A DNA stretch of 64,000 nucleotides from Sorex araneus (GCF_027595985.1 NC_073303.1:364628517-364692516), one strand, 5' to 3'. Positions 22,200-33,084 are shown, counted from the stretch's first letter. The notes: generated from the letters alone by a model not told the origin. Translations and numbers: made by a program.

Positions 22200-22558
22200 T
22201 GTACTTGTTTTTCTTTTGGGGGGGCAGGGGGTGCACATGCAGCTGTGCTCAGGGCTTACTTTTTTTTTTCTTTTTGGGTCACACCCGGCGATGCACAGGG
22301 GTTACTCCTGGCTCTGCACTCAGGAATTAACCCTGGTGGTGCTCAGGGGACCATATAGGATCCTGAGAATCGAATCCGGGTCGGAGGCGTGCAAGTCAAA
22401 TGCCCTACCCGCTGTGCTATTGCTCCAGCCCCTCAGGGCTTACTCTTGGCTGCTCACTCAGGGATCGTCCTGGTGTTTCTCGGAGGACCATATAGGGTGC
22501 CAGAGTTGGAACCTACACTGGGAGACAAGAGCCTTATCCAATGTACTCTCTCCGGTCC
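22200..22558 (-). mobile_element. Old type A SINE hosting a younger one
   Basis: The two halves, 22200-22260 and 22445-22558, join across the insertion at CTCAGGGCTTACT. Confidence 0.8.
22261..22431 (-). mobile_element. Type A SINE nested in another, 13-bp TSD
   Basis: TSD CTCAGGGCTTACT at 22248-22260 and 22432-22444; near-consensus sequence. Confidence 0.93.
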
Positions 22559-22662
22559 CCAGTAAATGCTCCTTTAAAACTGGCCTTCAGGGTTCCATTC
22601 CTAGCTATAAAAAATTTAGAAACCAGAAAAAAAGAATTATTTAGTGCCAGATATTTTGAGCA

Positions 22663-22748
22663 TCATATGGCTCATTGCACTGTAAGCACTTGCTTTGCAT
22701 GTGTGAAGCTTTAGGTTCAATTCCCAGTACTATAAGGGGAAAAAAAGT
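22663..22748 (+). mobile_element. ID-like SINE
   Basis: GGCTCATTGCACTGTAAGC and TAGGTTCAATTCCCAG box B, then A7. Confidence 0.6.
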
Positions 22749-23007
22749 ACATTCTCAAGTCACCAAGTGGACATTTTGTCACATTGATATTTTATTCTTA
22801 AGTTTTGCATATTAAGCAGGTTCTGTTGGAGTTTTTTGTTTGTTTGTTTTAACAAGGCTATAAAGTATTCTATTACAAACATAGATACTGGAACATGCTA
22901 AAGAAACTTGCTAACAATTCTGAATCACTTTGGAGTGTTCCCCAGAAAGGTAAAATAAGTTTTTCTCCTAAACTTTATATCTGAGATTAAAATTTCCTGG
23001 AGTTGGG

Positions 23008-23210
23008 TTGGAGCTGGAGAGATAATACAGTGGGTAGGGTGTTTGCCTTGCACGGGACACACTGGGGTTTGATCCCTAGCATCTCATAAGGTCCCCCAAG
23101 CACCACCATTAGTTATTCTTGAGTGCAGAGCCAGGAGTAACCCCTGGGTGTCACTAGTTGTGGCCTCCAAACCCCTGAATACTACTACTACTACTACTAA
23201 TAATGAAATA
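23008..23210 (+). mobile_element. Type A SINE with (TAC)n tail
   Basis: Full length; the tail is (TAC)n then (TAA)n (23178-23200). Confidence 0.85.
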
Positions 23211-23335
23211 GAAATAAACAAATTGCCTTGAGTTTCTTGTTTCTATTTGGGAGGTTTGATGTTTTAGACATATCAGGAATAGAATTACATGGTTAGTGTG
23301 TGTGTGCATGTGTTAGTATGTGTGTGTGGGGGGGT

Positions 23336-23406
23336 ATATTAGGGATTGAATCCTAGTCTTCCACTTACAAGGCACGTGCTCCATCACTGAGCCATCTCCC
23401 CTGCCC
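23336..23406 (-). mobile_element. ID-like SINE
   Basis: The reverse complement reads GGGGAGATGGCTCAGTGATG then CTAGGATTCAATCCC, both clear tRNA promoter boxes. Confidence 0.6.
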
Positions 23407-23429
23407 TTACTGCATATAGAAACGTTTTC

Positions 23430-23560
23430 ACCTTTTTACTTTGGCCTGGTGCTAATGGGTTGCTCCCAGGGGAGCCATGAACCATGTGATTCTGGGAAAT
23501 AAACCTGGAGATTTTGCTTGCAGTGCATGTGCCTGGCCCTTAAGTGAGTGCCTCGGCCCT
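23430..23560 (-). mobile_element. Old SINE fragment
   Basis: Decayed inverse body and head (GCAGTGCATGTGCCTGGCCC). Confidence 0.4.
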
Positions 23561-23705
23561 TTTTTTTTTAAAGCTGTGTTGAATGTGGGGGGTAAGGTTT
23601 GAATTAAGTCCTTGGAAATATAAAGCTACACATAATTAGCAGACTATGTTTTTGTTTAGTTACTTGAAAAGAAAAGAAATTTCTTTATTATAATTTTATA
23701 AACCT

Positions 23706-23877
23706 GGGGCCGGAGCGACAGTACAGGGGGTAGGATATTTGTGTTGCACGCAGTTGACCCAGGTTCAATTCACGGCATCTCATATGGTTCCCAAAGCACC
23801 ACCAGGAGTAATTCATAACTGCAGAGCCAGGAGTAATTCCTCAGCACCAGAGATGTGACCCAAAAAGAAAGAAAAGA
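23706..23877 (+). mobile_element. Type A SINE
   Basis: Complete; immediately followed by a younger copy. Confidence 0.85.
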
Positions 23878-23878
23878 A

Positions 23879-24068
23879 GGGGCCAGAGTGATAGCACAGC
23901 GGGTAGGGCATTTGTCTTGCACGCGGCCAACCCGGGTTCGATCCCTGGCATCCCATATGGTCCCCCAAGCACCGCCAGGAGTAATTCCTGAGTGCAAAGC
24001 CAGGAGTAACCCTGAGCATCGCTGGGTGTGACCCAAAAAGCAAAAAAAAAAAAAAAAAAGGAAAAAAA
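23879..24068 (+). mobile_element. Type A SINE, young
   Basis: Near-consensus with an A17 tail; inserted in the A-rich tail of the previous copy. Confidence 0.92.
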
Positions 24069-24357
24069 ACATAAAATGAACTTTGGTGTAAAACCTGTAT
24101 TTCTATATTTCCAGACCATCTGAAAACATTCAGATAGATAAAACGTTCACCAAAGAAAAAGAGAGAAGAAAGAAGAGGAAATGGAGAAAGACAAGAAGAA
24201 GAACTTGGTCCTATGAGAGTTGGTGTACAACCTTCTTGATAGTCATGGACACCTCAGAAAAGGAGCGTTCTTGACTAACTTTACCCTGGTCAGACAAATA
24301 ACCACGGGTGACCCTAAGGATAGGCCATCTCAGCTGGAAAGGTCTAGTGACGCTGAG

Positions 24358-24835
24358 GAAACTCAAGTGGAAACAGTGAGCAAACTGCTTTCATGAAGCT
24401 GAGAAAAGGTTTTTTCAGAAGGAAAACCCGGGATGTGCACCTTCGTTCCTCCACCATCCATTACTTGTAGCACAAGGACCCCCTCCCCAAGCTCTTTGTT
24501 TAGCAAGTCTTGTAGGGCTTTGGGGCTCAGGTCTTCTGATGGAAAACGGAAGAGAGGTTCAAAGTCAAGTTGAAACTGCTGACAGGTCCACGAGATGCAT
24601 TCATCCTCTCCTCTTTCACTCTCCTAATCTCCCTTTGATAACAGTGTCATGGTGGATGCCAGTCAGCTTCGTGGTCCTTTTGGATCACATGTAAGGTTCT
24701 CATGCCCAGCACCCAAAGTCTGTTTTGCAACTCCTGTAGCAGCATTGATGGCAATCCCTGTGTCCAGGACGGCAACTGCAGCAAGCTCCCCACCCGACAC
24801 CAAAAGCCTCTCCCCCTCCCCACCCCCACCCCCTC
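24358..24835 (-). pseudogene. Decayed protein-like reading frame, parent unknown
   Basis: On the minus strand one frame reads, from high to low coordinate, AVAVLDTGIAINAATGVAKQ, then stops at 24664-24662 and 24628-24626, then an open run of about 80 codons: ESERGEDECISWTCQQFQLD, then FEPLFRFPSEDLSPKALQDL, then QVMDGGGTKVHIPGFP, ending in TGA at about 24363. The composition (balanced charged and hydrophobic residues, no low complexity) looks like real protein rather than SINE-derived sequence. I do not recognise the family. The two in-frame stops and the lack of a clear start suggest a processed pseudogene or a relic exon; an unannotated exon of a real gene cannot be excluded. Confidence 0.45.
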
Positions 24836-25030
24836 TCTCTTCAGCAGTAGAAGAGGCAGAAGCCTCGAAAACAGCAGGTGCAGAGCAGAAAGGATTAGAG
24901 CAGAATTAGTGGCAGCGGCAGATATTGCACCCCTCCCTGCCAGTCTAGTGGGGGCGGCATCAGAGGAGGTAGTGGTGGCAGTGACTGCCCCAAAGGGTGA
25001 TTCTACGGCCTATGCAGAGCCTCTTTGGTC

Positions 25031-25079
25031 TCTGATTGGCTGTCCCTTATTGTGAAAGATTGTACAACAGCCAATCAGA
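25031..25079. promoter_or_regulatory. Inverted CCAAT-box pair (13-bp perfect arms)
   Basis: The arms TCTGATTGGCTGT (25031-25043) and ACAGCCAATCAGA (25067-25079) are exact inverse complements around a 23-bp spacer. Each arm is a full NF-Y type CCAAT box. It lies upstream (on the minus strand) of the decayed reading frame at 24.4-24.8 kb, so it may mark an old promoter. Function is inferred. Confidence 0.55.
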
Positions 25080-25795
25080 TATCACAGGGATTAACTGGAG
25101 GTTTTGATGAACCGGCTCCTCCTTCCTTATTTTCTCTTTGACACTATTACTAATTTGCGAAGGAGGCCCCAAACTTTCATTTGTGAGGAGCTTGAGCACG
25201 CCCAGCTTAATTTCATTATTCCTTGCTAGAAGGTGGGAGTATAGAGTAGGAGGAAACATATTTCTAGGAAAGCCATCCTGTTACTTGGAAAGGAATGGTT
25301 TGCTTCATGGAAAGTCATGAGACGTAAGGAAAAAAGGAGAAGTCTTATCAGTTGACCCTTATGTCATGTGAGAAAAGGCAAAGGGAAGCTCTTAAAGCGT
25401 TTTAATAAAACAAAACCATGCCAGAGACACTTATTAAGCTAGTGGCTGCAAAATGATAAGGTTTTGACTGCAAAGGCCAATGTGAAGTAAAATACTGATA
25501 GGAACGTTAAGGAAATATTATGTCCAAGAAAAGGAGAGAATTAAGACATATCGGGTCACAACTCACAGTATAAATATGAAGAGGGGAAGGCAACAATCTG
25601 AACTCTTCTAGATAGTGTGGCTGACTCCTTTGGCTCTGGGAGTGCTAATTGGGAATTTAGAAAGCTCAGGGAATATTGTGTGTTGTAGAATAGTTGCTAC
25701 TAAGTCTAAAGACAGAGTGAGATCTAAGCTTTTCTAATATTGGAGTGTGTTGAAATTCCCGACTATATCACGAGTTTCTGTTTCCTTTTTCTTTC
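25080..25795. other. Intergenic, no feature seen
   Basis: Apparently unique sequence without repeat or coding signal that I recognise. Confidence 0.4.
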
Positions 25796-26586
25796 TTTTT
25801 ACTTTTTAAAATAAATTTGTTTATTTAATCACCATGAGAGCAGTTACAAAGCTTTCGGGTTTAAGTCTCAGTCATACAATGATGAAACACCTGTCCCTTC
25901 ACCAGTGCACATTTTCCACCACCAAAATCCTTAGTATACTCCCATCTCACACCCTCTCCCTACCTGTGTGGCAGATAATTTCCACATTATTCTTTCCCTA
26001 CTTTGATTACATTCAATATTTCGACACCAGACCCACCATTATTGTTTGGGATTTTCCCTCAATACTCAGACCTGCCGAAAAGACAACATTAGACAATTTT
26101 TTTCTGTTGCTGATATGAATTTGTTTTCTATTGCTGATTTTGGAATTCTGAAATTTTAATAATTAAATCTGGAGGGATTTCTGCCAGAAGCTGCTGCATT
26201 CTGAGATTTGTTTGTGAGTCTCTGGAATCATGGCTTTTAAGCAGTTTAATCAGTAGCTGGAAGGGCTGTTCGTGGGCGGACACTGGGGGTCTCACTGGGG
26301 CAGGGGAGGATAAGGGCCGGCTCCACCCCTACCCCGTGAGGCCTGGAGTGTCTCATCACTGCTGGCCCATACCTGACTGTCCAATGGTCTCTGAAAGATG
26401 GCAGCCACGGAGCCGCCAGGGGGAATAGGCAGAGGGACACCTTTTCCCACCTGGGGTGGCCCAGCGCCTGTAACCTAATGAGGAGTCCGGATGCATTTTT
26501 GCCAAAAGCCGCTGAGTTCCGAGATTCGTCTGTGAGTCTCTGGGATCATGGCCATTAAACAACTTAATCAGTAGCTGGAAGGGCTC
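25796..26586 (-). mobile_element. Second copy of the 584-bp retroposon, with duplicated 5' part
   Basis: The reverse complement aligns over most of its length with 7715-8058 and 9280-9519 (shared GTCAGGTATGGG, CAGAAATCCCTCCAGATTT and the 3' end CATTGTATGACTGAGACT). It extends about 190 bp further 5', where a second copy of the segment TTCCAGCTACTGATTAA ... CAGCGGCTTTTGGC occurs, giving a direct repeat about 300 bp apart. Confidence 0.75.
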
Positions 26587-26599
26587 CTTTTTCTTTTTC

Positions 26600-26695
26600 T
26601 AAAAAATTTTTTTTAATTAAATCACAATGAGATAAACAGTTACAAAGTTGTCCATGATTGGGTTTTAGTCATACAATGCTTTAATTATCCAGTTT
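26600..26695 (-). mobile_element. LINE 3' end
   Basis: The reverse complement contains CATTGTATGACTAAAACC, then AACTGTTTATCTCATTGTG and an A-rich tail. Confidence 0.6.
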
Positions 26696-27234
26696 CAGTT
26701 TTCTCATCTCAGGAAAGCTATAGTTATTGGTCACAACACTATGACAGATGCTCTTAGGCTGCCTCCTTGCCTCTCTGTCTTTCCTATAGAATTTAACAAT
26801 GGAATTCCATTAGAGTGACACACTTAAAGTGACGGCCTGAAGAGTCACTGTCTGTATAATCCTCTCTCCTATACTGACATTTATGACTTGATTCTAATAG
26901 AATGTGACAAATGTCGTTTCACTGATTAGGTCTCTCCCTTGTTCATTGGTTAGGTTACTACCTTATATAGATATATAGATACTTTTTTTGTCTATATCAC
27001 CTATATTTAAAGCTAAGACTTCCATCTTTCCTGTGATTAGTAGAAAGATTCTCTATGTTGGCCTTCAACACATCAACTGCTATGTTGCAAGAGGACCTCG
27101 GGTGTGGTCAGATGGCAAGGAGCTGTGCGACACTTCCAGCTGCAGCCAAGAGGCACCCCAGAAGTAGCCACTTTCCCATTATTCTCATGTTGTGTGTCCT
27201 CATGCAACTCTACATTATGGCTATGTATCTTGGA
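26696..27234. other. Intergenic, no clear feature
   Basis: AT-rich, possibly the continuation of the LINE fragment; nothing else recognised. Confidence 0.35.
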
Positions 27235-27410
27235 TTTTTTGGGATGTGGGGTGAGTGGGTTGTTACTGGCAGTGTTCAAGGATACTCCTGAGTCTGTGCT
27301 CAGGGATCTGTCCTGGTGGTGTGCAGGGGACCACATAAGGTCCTGGAATCACACTGGGGTTTGGTTGCCTCTAATACACATGTCTTAATCTCTGTATTAT
27401 TTCCGTGATT
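27235..27410 (-). mobile_element. Type A SINE, old
   Basis: CTCCTGAGTCTGTGCTCAGG body and GGGGACCACATAAGGTCCTG are recognisable. Confidence 0.65.
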
Positions 27411-27464
27411 CCATATTTTTCGAAGGTGAAGGGTTTGTAGCCATATATCTTTGTGGCCCCTTGT

Positions 27465-27641
27465 CATTTCCATTTTCATGGGGAGTCATGCTACTCCCTG
27501 GTGGTGTTGTGGGGAAATTCCTGTCTCTGCTCCTAGGATCACTCCTCCTGGTGCTCAGAGCACCATATGTAGTTCTGGGATTCAAACTGGAGTCAGTTGC
27601 ATGCAAGCCAGCACCTTTACCTCAGCACTGTCTCTCCAACC
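27465..27641 (-). mobile_element. Type A SINE, old
   Basis: GTGCTCAGAGCACCATATG body; ends TGTCTCTCCAACCCC. Confidence 0.65.
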
Positions 27642-27822
27642 CCAGTTATTCTTGTTACCATCCCAGAATCCAGTATATTTTACAATGTTTATCACTTAAA
27701 ACATTTTCCAATTTTGTAAGTCTTGAAGCTAAGCCTGGATTCTCACTTTCTCAGCTCGACTTAAAGTTTCAATAAACCTAAGTTGAACTGAATTTCTGAT
27801 TAGTTACTACTATTTTCCTATC

Positions 27823-27988
27823 AGGGTCAGAGAGATAGCTCAACAGGCTGGAGCATATCTTTTGCTTGCAAGGGGCATGAGTTTGGTCCCTGTCACCACA
27901 TGGTCCCATACAGTCCTTTACTGTGGAACCTTGTGGTGACAGCTGGGAGTAGCCCCAGAGCACTGCAGGTGGGAGCAAAAACACATAC
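27823..27988 (+). mobile_element. Type A SINE, old
   Basis: CAGAGAGATAGCTCAACAGG head with a recognisable body. Confidence 0.6.
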
Positions 27989-28066
27989 AAATTTGTACTG
28001 ATTCCTCCAGATGAAAGACATAAATCATTTAGTCAAATAAATTTACTCAGGATGAGTTTACTAAAG

Positions 28067-28314
28067 GTATCACTGTATCACTGTCATCCTGTTGCTCATC
28101 GATTTGCTCGAGTTGGCACCAGTAACATCTCCATTGTGAAACTTGTTGTTACTGTTCTTGGCATATCCAATACGCCACAAGTAGCTTTCCAGGCTCTGGC
28201 GTGCAGGCGCAATACTCTCGGTAGCCGGCTCTCCGAGAGGGGTGGAGGAATAGAACCCGAGTCAGCTGCGTGCAAGGCAAACGCCCTACTCGCTGTGCTA
28301 TCGCTCCAGCCCTA
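28067..28314 (-). mobile_element. Type B SINE, full length
   Basis: Complete from the ATCACTGTATCACTG tail to GCTCCAGCCC; TSD not readable. Confidence 0.9.
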
Positions 28315-28384
28315 GCCATGTAAGGTAAAAATGGCCTTAATGGTAAAATGGCCTTAAGTGGTAAAAATTGCCATTTAAGGTAAA

Positions 28385-28885
28385 GAACAAAAAAAGGAAA
28401 CTACACCAACAAAAGGAAAGATGAAGTCATGTAATTTGCTGCTACATGGATAAAGCTGGAGAGTATGATGAGAGGAGTCAGAGGGACAGACACAGAAAGA
28501 TCTCACTCATAGGCGGGATGTAAAGAAACATGGTAGGGGGATAACAAAAGCCTAGAGACCACAGAAGTGAAGAGCAAGAGAACTGGTCCATAGTAAGAAG
28601 CTTGACACTGGGGCGGGGGAGGGGAAGAGGTCAGGAAAGGGAGCACTACAACAGTGAGAGAGGGAAGTGGTCACTCTGGACAGGGACTGGGTGCAGGAAG
28701 GAAGTGGAGTGATGTGCAGGATACCCTGGAAGTACCAGGACTGTAAATCACAGTGCCTAAAAGGAAAAAAAGAAAAGGAAAAAGCACCTGGAGGGAAGTG
28801 GGCACTGGGGAAGGGATTGACCTGAAATCGATCATGAATCACTTTGTAACTTTGTAAGTCACAATGATTAAATTTAAAATTTTAA
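28385..28885 (+). mobile_element. L1 3' region
   Basis: GCTGCTACATGGATAAAGC and AAAGATCTCACTCATAGG are the usual L1 blocks; a G-rich 3' UTR and a LINE-type end (CTTTGTAAGTCACAATGATT) follow. Confidence 0.75.
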
Positions 28886-29620
28886 GTAAAATTGACAATT
28901 CTTGTTCTAAAAAAAAATCCCCTTACAATAGGTATTTTATACTTATAATAGATATTGTATGTATTTTCTACAACTAAAGAATTACACAAAATGATGTATC
29001 AAACACAATCTATATCACTTGTAGGGACCATGCTGGAAGAGGCTTTATTCGTGTCTATAATACTGCAAAGTCTCTAGTGCCTCATTGGCCATGGTCAGGG
29101 CATGGTTCCATCCAACTCAATTAGCTAAAGGTACAACTCTCAATTTTCGGTAAGGACATACAAGTAAAACACATATGTGCTTGAACAAAAGTAGATTTTT
29201 TTTCTGACTAAAATGTATTTTATTCGTTAATAGTCCTGTGGCTAAGATTACACACACACAGACACACACACACACACATCCCACGGGGGTGGGGGGGAAA
29301 GAGAGAGAAAGAGAGAAAGAGATAGAAAGTTATGTCTTAGTCAATAGCAGCTACACAGCCTTTTATAATACCTTTTGTAATCTTGGTAAAGAAAGCCCAG
29401 AGATTTAAGTTTCTGAATGCTTCTCATTGATCTTTTCTATTAACCTTTGTGCTTCTAGGAAAGTATTTGAAACATGGTAAGTATTCAATTAATATTTGTT
29501 TCCTAGATTTGCTTATCTAGGAAAGATAGCTTACAGATTTCCTTTCCAAACCACACAAGCTTTAAAGTAGCCTAGAGTGATGCTGCATAGCTATTCTCTG
29601 CTCACTATCTTAAAAAAAAT
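28886..29620. other. Intergenic with simple repeats
   Basis: Contains (AC)n at 29250-29278 and a GAGAAAG-rich purine run at 29297-29328; the rest is AT-rich with no signal. Confidence 0.6.
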
Positions 29621-29800
29621 CTGGGGGTCAGAGTGATACGATAGTGGGTAGGGTGTTTGCCTTGCATGTGGCTAACCTGGGTCCAATTCTAGGCACCCCA
29701 TATGGTCTCCCTGCAATGCCAGGAGTGATCCTGAGCACAGAGCCAGGAGTAAACTTGAGCACTACTGGGTGTTCCCTAACTACCCCCACACAACCCTTGC
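29621..29800 (+). mobile_element. Type A SINE
   Basis: Full length; end replaced by ACTACCCCCACAC rather than poly(A). Confidence 0.8.
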
Positions 29801-30507
29801 CCCAACATACAAAAACCCTGTAAGTTGTAAAGACGATTATAAACATAACAGTTTGAGTGTATTCATGATCACATCAGATGGAGCGAGTATACTGAAACCA
29901 GCCGGTGGAAGAATTAATTTCTTCTATTTCACATATTGTTCAGCCTTCCCTTTCTCATGTGATTTCCAGGCAGTCAGTCAAAGGGGGAAGAAAATCAGAG
30001 AATTCCAAGTCATTGTACAAGACAATTTCAAAATTATTGATTTTCGAGTGTTCTATTGACTTCCCTGGTCAATATTATGATTTCTTTCTTGTCCTGTTGG
30101 CAGTAAGCTGATCTCTACAAATAAACAGGCGCAGCATAAAAGCAGCAATACTTGGTGGCCTAAGGGATGCCAAATGGCCGAGTGCATGAAAAGGGTGGCT
30201 GAGTTTCCATCCCCGGAAAGGACAGGTGTGGACTGTACTGTGGGGGCAGGGCAGCTAAAGGGTGAGCAGAGGAGGTAGAGGGGTTTGCCATTCTCAGGAA
30301 CACGAAATTGTCGAGGCAGCCTTTTTAGCAAATCAACAGTCAGCAGTTTTTGCAAATCAACAAGCAGTGGACCAGTCTGGAGAGTTTTTCTGCTCTCTTT
30401 TGTCCCCTCATCTCTTGCTTTAAGCCATCCAATTGGACTGTGTTACTCAAAACCTGGACCAAGAATCAAGAGCAATGGGTATTAACTGGCAACATGCTGG
30501 ATTTAGT
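29801..30507. other. Intergenic, no feature seen
   Basis: No repeat or coding signal recognised. Confidence 0.4.
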
Positions 30508-30672
30508 ACTGACAAAATAGTACAGAGGGGTGAGGCAATTCGTTGCGTGCTGTTGACCCTAGCTGGGTCCCTATTATTCCATATGGTCCGCCTAGCCACT
30601 CCAGTGGTTACTCCAGAGCACGGAACCAAAACTATCCCTGGAGCATGGTCAGGTGTGGTGCAACCTACTCCA
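30508..30672 (+). mobile_element. Type A SINE, old
   Basis: AAATAGTACAGAGGGGTGAG head and GGTCAGGTGTGGTGC end. Confidence 0.6.
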
Positions 30673-30853
30673 TCTCCCACCAAAGACATGGAGAATTTTA
30701 AAAGCTACATTTTAAAATTAGAGTGCAAGCCTTGCAGGGGGCAGGATCTTGGGTTCTTCTATCCTTGCCTTCCAGGTGAAAACTAACAACCCATTTGGAG
30801 CCCACCAACCGGAAAGTTCAGATCCTACTCCAAAACAATGAATCAAGGTGTTG

Positions 30854-30856
<3 letters not shown>

Positions 30857-30889
<33 letters not shown>

Positions 30890-31055
30890 TTGCTTTTTGT
30901 GGCACACCGGCGTTGCACAGGAGTTACCCCTGGCTCATGCACTCAGGAATTATTCCTGGCGGTGCTCCGGGGACCATATGGGATGCTGGGAATCCAACCC
31001 GGATTGGCAAGGTGCAAGGCAAACGCCCTACCCACTGTACTATTGCTCCAGCCCT
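30857..31055 (-). mobile_element. Type A SINE with (TG)n tail
   Basis: Near-consensus inverse unit 30888-31055; its tail position is taken by (TG)15 at 30857-30887. The body has a CATG insertion (GGCTCATGCACTCAGG) shared with the copies at 37829, 52488 and 55199, marking a subfamily. Confidence 0.88.
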
Positions 31056-31949
31056 TTAATCAAGTTTTTAAACAATGTTTTAAAAAAAACTTCCTCTCGG
31101 TTTTTATCAAGCTCCCTGGTGGTTTGAAATACAGTATCTATATGGGAACTTCAGTAGGATTTTTCTTGCCCTGTAATTGCAGTAGGAAGAGTATAAAGGG
31201 AAGACCATTTCATGGAATGAAAATCTCCCCCTTATCTTTTTTTTTTTTTTTAAACGGAAAGGACCCCTGGCCATTAGTATGACACCAGGTCCCTCGGGCT
31301 ACCTTTCCTCCTTCATTCCGCCCGAGTCCGCTTGGGAGGAAGACGGGCAAGCAGAGTCAGCAGCTGCATCTCCGGACTCCCGTCACTCCCTGAACACCCA
31401 AGAGGTCCTTGTGTCCAGTTTGCTAAACCGAGGAGGAGATAGTCCAGGTGGCCCTGGGCAAGAGGAGATCGTTGGGACCCGATTGCAGGCCACGCTCCGC
31501 TGCCCTGCCCCCCACCCGCCGCTGCGGCTGTCATTCTTGCTCCCCTGCAGGAACTTTGCACCAGCTCAGACTTCCCCGAACCCAGCGACAGAGTCCCTCC
31601 GGTCTGGCCCTCGGGACTCAGGGGTCAGAGGGCAACCCAAGAACCCAGAGCGAACGTTTTCCAGGCAACTGGACCCAGCCATGGGGGAAAGAGAAGCCAG
31701 CTGGCAGCCTCTCAGATCCTAGGGCACACCCAGGCTTGCCATTTCGTCATCTTTCCCTCGGTCGGCTGCCTCCGGGCAATGGGCTTCGCGGCGAGAAGAG
31801 CGACCGGGGCACCGCTGCCCACAACCAAAGTGGCGCCGCGCGCATCTTTGCCCACAGTCTCGCGGCGCCGCCTCTCGGTCTCCATGGCGACACGGCCCGC
31901 CTAGGCCGGGCCTCCAGCTTTCCCCCTCCCCCTTATTTTTGCGACAGTT

Positions 31950-32203
31950 GCAGCGAAAGTCACGGCAGTTGAGGCTGGTGTCAGCTGATTTACTGCAGCG
32001 GCGGCGGCGGCGGCGGCGGCACCTGGCAGCCCGGGTGGGCAGCCGGAGGCTGGGCTCGGCTGACTGTCCCGCAGGGTCCCCGATCCGGGCTCGCCCACCC
32101 GCCGCAGCCCCCCGACTTCTGACTTCGCCCGGTGCTCCTGGGCTCGGGCGCCGGCGCGCGGAGCTGACACGCCAGATCGCCGCGGGAGATGAAGCTGTGA
32201 CAG
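31950..32203 (+). other. WDR7: WDR7 non-coding exon 1 (5' UTR)
   Basis: The 3' boundary rests on a strong donor, CAG|GTAAGG, at 32203/32204, the only good donor placed correctly in the island. The start is a guess, because no cap site can be read. The start codon lies in exon 2, so this exon is untranslated. It contains a (CGG)7 run. Confidence 0.6.
31999..32019. repeat. (CGG)7 repeat in WDR7 5' UTR
   Basis: Seven uninterrupted CGG units lie about 185 bp before the exon 1 donor, inside the presumed 5' UTR. Confidence 0.9.
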
Positions 32204-33084
32204 GTAAGGGGACTTGGTCACTGTCCACCCGCCCCCCCGCTCCCGGGGGGGATCTCAGCGAGGGCCGTGCCCGCCCCGCCGGGGTCAGGGGCGGGAGGTC
32301 AAGGGTCGCAGCACGCTCCTGCCGTGGATGTCAGGGCGCCGGGGCTGGACGCTCGGTTCCGCGCGGCGGCACCTGCGGGCTCAGGCCTGCAGCAGGGAGC
32401 TCGGGGCCTGCCGGGGGGTGTCTGCAGGGGGGGGGGCGGCTCCCTGATCGGGTGGGCGACATCTGCTTCTGGTGACGCTGACTTTGGACCTGACACGGAC
32501 CCGCCTTGCCCTCCGTGACAGCCTAAACGGGGCGATGGGGGTGTGGGGTGTGGATGGCGAGTGGCATCGCTTAAGTGTCCTGGGCATGTTTTTTTTTATT
32601 TTTTGGGGGGGTTGCACATGGGCTCCCCCTTTCCGGTGGCACTCCTCTTTTATTTGCCCTTGCCGAAGGTGCTCCAGGCGCCAGTTCCCCCGCGGCGACG
32701 TCACGGGCCCCTTCGCACCCCGTGGCCCGACTCCTGCTCACTGACTCTGGGGGGTCCCCGCCGCGGATTCGGACCCATCCACGCGCGGTGTCAGCGTCCC
32801 AGGCGCTGGGCAGCCCCGGGTGGTTCCTGCAGTTGGCAGCTGTGGCCAGGCTGCTCGGGCCGTGCAGGGTTTACAGTCAGCGAGCGGGCAGCTTCCTCTC
32901 GCTGGAACCTGTGCTGGGGGTGGGGGGGAAGCTCAAGTCAGGGCGAGCTGGGACTTTGCACACGTGTGTCGCCAAGGACTGTATGGGCAAGGGGGGCTGG
33001 AATGGCCTGTTGTGTAGAGAAATGGGTTGAGGTTTTGAAATATTTGTTAGGAGCCTTTTCCTGCGTTATCAACCATGCAGGCCT

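Larger units (their letters stand above)
31290..32900 (+). promoter_or_regulatory. WDR7: CpG island and promoter of WDR7
   Basis: This is a long GC- and CpG-rich segment between AT-richer flanks. It contains a YY1-like CCATGGCGAC near 31881-31890, CG-dense stretches around 31840-31900, and the presumed exon 1. No classical TATA box is seen. Long open frames here on both strands are a by-product of high GC and are not called as genes. Confidence 0.85.
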
